This document shows, piece by piece, positions 62,330 through 64,000 of a stretch of DNA of 64,000 bases (positions are counted from its first letter, which is position 1; each line of letters opens with the position of its first letter). Source of the DNA: Microbispora oryzae (lineage in GTDB: Bacteria; Actinomycetota; Actinomycetes; Streptosporangiales; Streptosporangiaceae); the NCBI RefSeq assembly GCF_017896165.1, contig NZ_JAFCNB010000001.1, positions 682,001 through 746,000 of the forward strand. The letters are read 5' to 3'. The notes below the pieces were generated by a model. The model did no database searches, was not told the origin of the DNA, and saw nothing but the letters and a program-made list of their open reading frames with translations. The position numbers and the translations under genes are program-made.

Positions 62330-63652
62330 ATGCACTCGACGATCCTCGAGTACGCCGACAGGCTGTGGCGCGGCTCGCTGCGCCTGGAGGACGTTCCGCT
62401 CACCGATCTCCGCCGCGGCGGCGTCAAGGAGGTCACGTACGGCGTGGCCATGTGGCCCGCGACCGGCAACGTGTACGCCATCAGGGGCGAGCAGGGGGTG
62501 GCCCTGTTCGACACCGGCAACGCCCTGGACGCGCCCGCCATGTACCGGGCCGTCCGGAGCTGGACGGACCAGGCCGTGAAGTACGCGATCTTCTCCCACG
62601 GCCACCTCGACCATGTCTCGGGCATGGAGGGCTTCGACGAGGAGCCCGGGCCCCGGGCGGCCGTGGTCGCCCAGGAGGGCGTGGCCCGCAGGTTCGCCAG
62701 GTACGCGCGCACCGCGGGCTACAACACCGTGGTCGACCAGCGCGAGCACGGCTTCGTCCGGATGACCTGGCCGACGAGCCACCGCATCCCCGACATCACC
62801 TTCCGCACCCGGCTGAACCTGTCGCTCGGCGACGTCACGCTCCAGCTCAGCCACACGCTGGGCGAGACGGACGACGCGACCTGGGCCTACCTGCCCGAGC
62901 GCGGCGTCCTGCTCACCGGCGACCTGTTCGTCTGGCAGGTCCCCGGAGCGGGCGATCCCCATCGGGTCCAGCGCTACCCGGACGAGTGGGCGGTCGCGCT
63001 GCGCCGGATGGCGACGGTCGACGCCCAGGTGCTGCTCCCCGGGCACGGCCTGCCCGTGATCGGGCCCGACCGCGTACGGCAGGCCCTCACCGACACCGCC
63101 GACTACCTCGACAGCCTGGTCGAGCAGACCCTCGACCTGATGAACGCCGGAGCCCGCCTCGACGACATCCTGCACCGGGTGCGCCCGCCGGCCGAGCTGG
63201 CCGAGCGGGTCTACCTGCGGTCGAACCACGACGAGCCCGAGTTCATCGTGCGGAACATCTGGCGGTTGCACGGCGGCTGGCACGACGGCAATCCCGCGCA
63301 TCTGAAGCCCGCGCCGGACGCCGTCTTCGCCCGCGCAGTGGCCGACCTGTCGGCCGGGGCGGCGTCGCTGGCCGGCCGGGCGGTCACCGTCGCGGGCGAC
63401 GGCGACCTGCGGCTCGCCTGCCAGCTCGCCGAACTGGCCGCGCAGGCGGAGCCCGACAACCACAAGGTCCACGAGATCCGCGCCCTCGTCTACGCGATGC
63501 GGGTCCAGGAGGAGCCGGGGGCGATCGCGAAGGGGGTCTACGCCTGGGCGGCGGCCGAGTCGCGCAGCAAGATCACCGGGCTTGACCTCCTTGACGTCTA
63601 CCACGAGGTCGTGAACGGCCGGATGTGGTGGTTGCCCAGCTCCATCAGGTGA
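62330..63652 (+). CDS. MBL-fold metallo-hydrolase, alkylsulfatase-like
   Basis: 440 aa. The metallo-beta-lactamase domain has G-V-A-L-F-D-T-G, the zinc motif F-S-H-G-H-L-D-H-V-S-G, H-T-L-G-E-T-D-D and L-L-T-G-D. A dimerisation domain of SDS-hydrolase (BDS1/SdsA) type follows, recognised by F-I-V-R-N-I-W-R-L-H-G-G-W-H-D-G-N-P-A-H-L-K. The C-terminal SCP2-like domain of full alkylsulfatases (usually over 600 aa) is missing. It probably hydrolyses a sulfate ester or similar in the cytosol; there is no signal peptide. Confidence 0.85.
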   Translation: MHSTILEYADRLWRGSLRLEDVPLTDLRRGGVKEVTYGVAMWPATGNVYAIRGEQGVALFDTGNALDAPAMYRAVRSWTDQAVKYAIFSHGHLDHVSGMEGFDEEPGPRAAVVAQEGVARRFARYARTAGYNTVVDQREHGFVRMTWPTSHRIPDITFRTRLNLSLGDVTLQLSHTLGETDDATWAYLPERGVLLTGDLFVWQVPGAGDPHRVQRYPDEWAVALRRMATVDAQVLLPGHGLPVIGPDRVRQALTDTADYLDSLVEQTLDLMNAGARLDDILHRVRPPAELAERVYLRSNHDEPEFIVRNIWRLHGGWHDGNPAHLKPAPDAVFARAVADLSAGAASLAGRAVTVAGDGDLRLACQLAELAAQAEPDNHKVHEIRALVYAMRVQEEPGAIAKGVYAWAAAESRSKITGLDLLDVYHEVVNGRMWWLPSSIR

Positions 63653-63707
63653 ACGTCGCCGGCGGGCGCGAGGAGGGGCGCGCCCGCCGGCCGGTAGCCT
63701 TCCTGTC

Positions 63708-64000
63708 GTGCTGGAACAGATCACCGCGACCAGATACGTCGCGCCGCTCAGGGAGGGCGGCTCGCTGCCCGGCCTCCTGGAGGCCGACGACCTGGGGACG
63801 TACGTCGTCAAGTTCCGCGGCGCCGGACAGGGCCGCCGGGTGCTCGTGGCGGAGGTGATCTGCGCCGAGCTGGCCAGGCGGCTCGACCTGCCCACCCCGG
63901 ACCTGAAGGTGATCTACCTCGACTCGCGGCTCGGCGCGCGCGAGCCGGACGAGGAGATCCAGGACCTGCTCGCGGCCAGCGCGGGGCACAACCTCGCCAT
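63708..64000 (+). CDS. HipA-like kinase, N-terminal fragment
   Basis: The first 97 codons are present before the window ends. L-E-Q-I-T-A-T-R-Y-V-A-P-L-R-E-G-G-S-L-P-G and G-T-Y-V-V-K-F-R-G-A-G-Q-G match the actinobacterial HipA-like kinase family, in which the V-V-K lysine binds ATP. V-L-V-A-E-V-I-C-A-E-L-A-R-R-L fits the next helix. This family often stands before a DUF3037 gene rather than in a HipBA toxin pair. TAGCCT at 63697-63702 ends 5 bp before the GTG, so the gene may be leaderless. Confidence 0.75.
   Translation, partial: MLEQITATRYVAPLREGGSLPGLLEADDLGTYVVKFRGAGQGRRVLVAEVICAELARRLDLPTPDLKVIYLDSRLGAREPDEEIQDLLAASAGHNLA

Noticed and set aside
63708-64000. HipBA toxin-antitoxin system
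   Set aside because: No HipB-like HTH gene precedes it, and the visible part fits a stand-alone HipA-like kinase family.

Overview
The window is very GC-rich with strong third-position GC bias. It carries actinobacterial hallmarks: an AfsR/SARP-type regulator, several HutC-type GntR regulators, CGNR zinc-finger and CU044_5270-type proteins, infB with a long Gly/Pro/Arg-rich N-terminus, and candidate leaderless genes. Gene content and order suggest a filamentous actinomycete, probably of the Streptosporangiales (Nonomuraea/Sphaerisporangium-like); this placement is inference. I see no IS element, prophage, CRISPR array, rRNA or tRNA gene.

1-4.5 kb is a compact oxidative uronate pathway: divergent udh plus an aldehyde dehydrogenase (cut by the window edge) against kdgD-gudD and an unrecognised third gene. 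Together they would take glucuronate/galacturonate via aldarate and 5-keto-4-deoxyglucarate to 2-oxoglutarate. 4.5-9.4 kb holds a 1065-aa SARP regulator and a DHA2 efflux pump preceded by nested inverted repeats. 9.4-13.3 kb has a DUF402 protein, RNase J and dapA.

13.3-24.4 kb is accessory: a GntR regulator, RadC, a 160-aa protein made of two GntR DNA-binding domains, DUF2306, a DJ-1/GlxA pair, a ClpX-type zinc-finger/HTH protein behind two palindromes, a histidine kinase with no adjacent response regulator, MarR with a DHA2 pump, a CGNR regulator, an acetyltransferase and menA. This block separates dapA-rnj from dapB, which lie close together in many actinobacteria.

24.4-43.7 kb is a conserved housekeeping run, mostly on the minus strand. 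In transcription order it reads proS, then rimP-nusA-ylxR-infB-DUF503-rbfA-nrnA-truB-ribF-rpsO-pnp-M16 peptidase, then dapB. It is interrupted by an ECF sigma factor/CU044_5270 pair and by a plus-strand Tat-lipoprotein/DUF4439 pair. Rho-independent-type hairpins separate the convergent units.

43.9-64 kb is mixed: an FprA-type reductase preceded by a 12-bp tandem repeat, a CitE-like aldolase, CutC, an acetyltransferase, a GntR/UTRA regulator facing an apparently orphan transcription unit, an SDR, a LOG-like protein, an ATP-grasp enzyme, a NagZ-like GH3, a PhoD-like phosphatase without an evident Tat signal, a KstR2-like TetR regulator with a matching box, a HEAT-repeat DNA glycosylase-like protein, a transmembrane Ser/Thr kinase with three extracellular repeats, a large LuxR ATPase, an alkylsulfatase-like metallo-hydrolase and the start of a HipA-like kinase.

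Two themes recur. Short tandem repeats of 6, 12 or 14 bp sit at gene edges, and there are several clean operator-like palindromes next to recognisable promoters. All functions are read from sequence patterns; no database search was possible.
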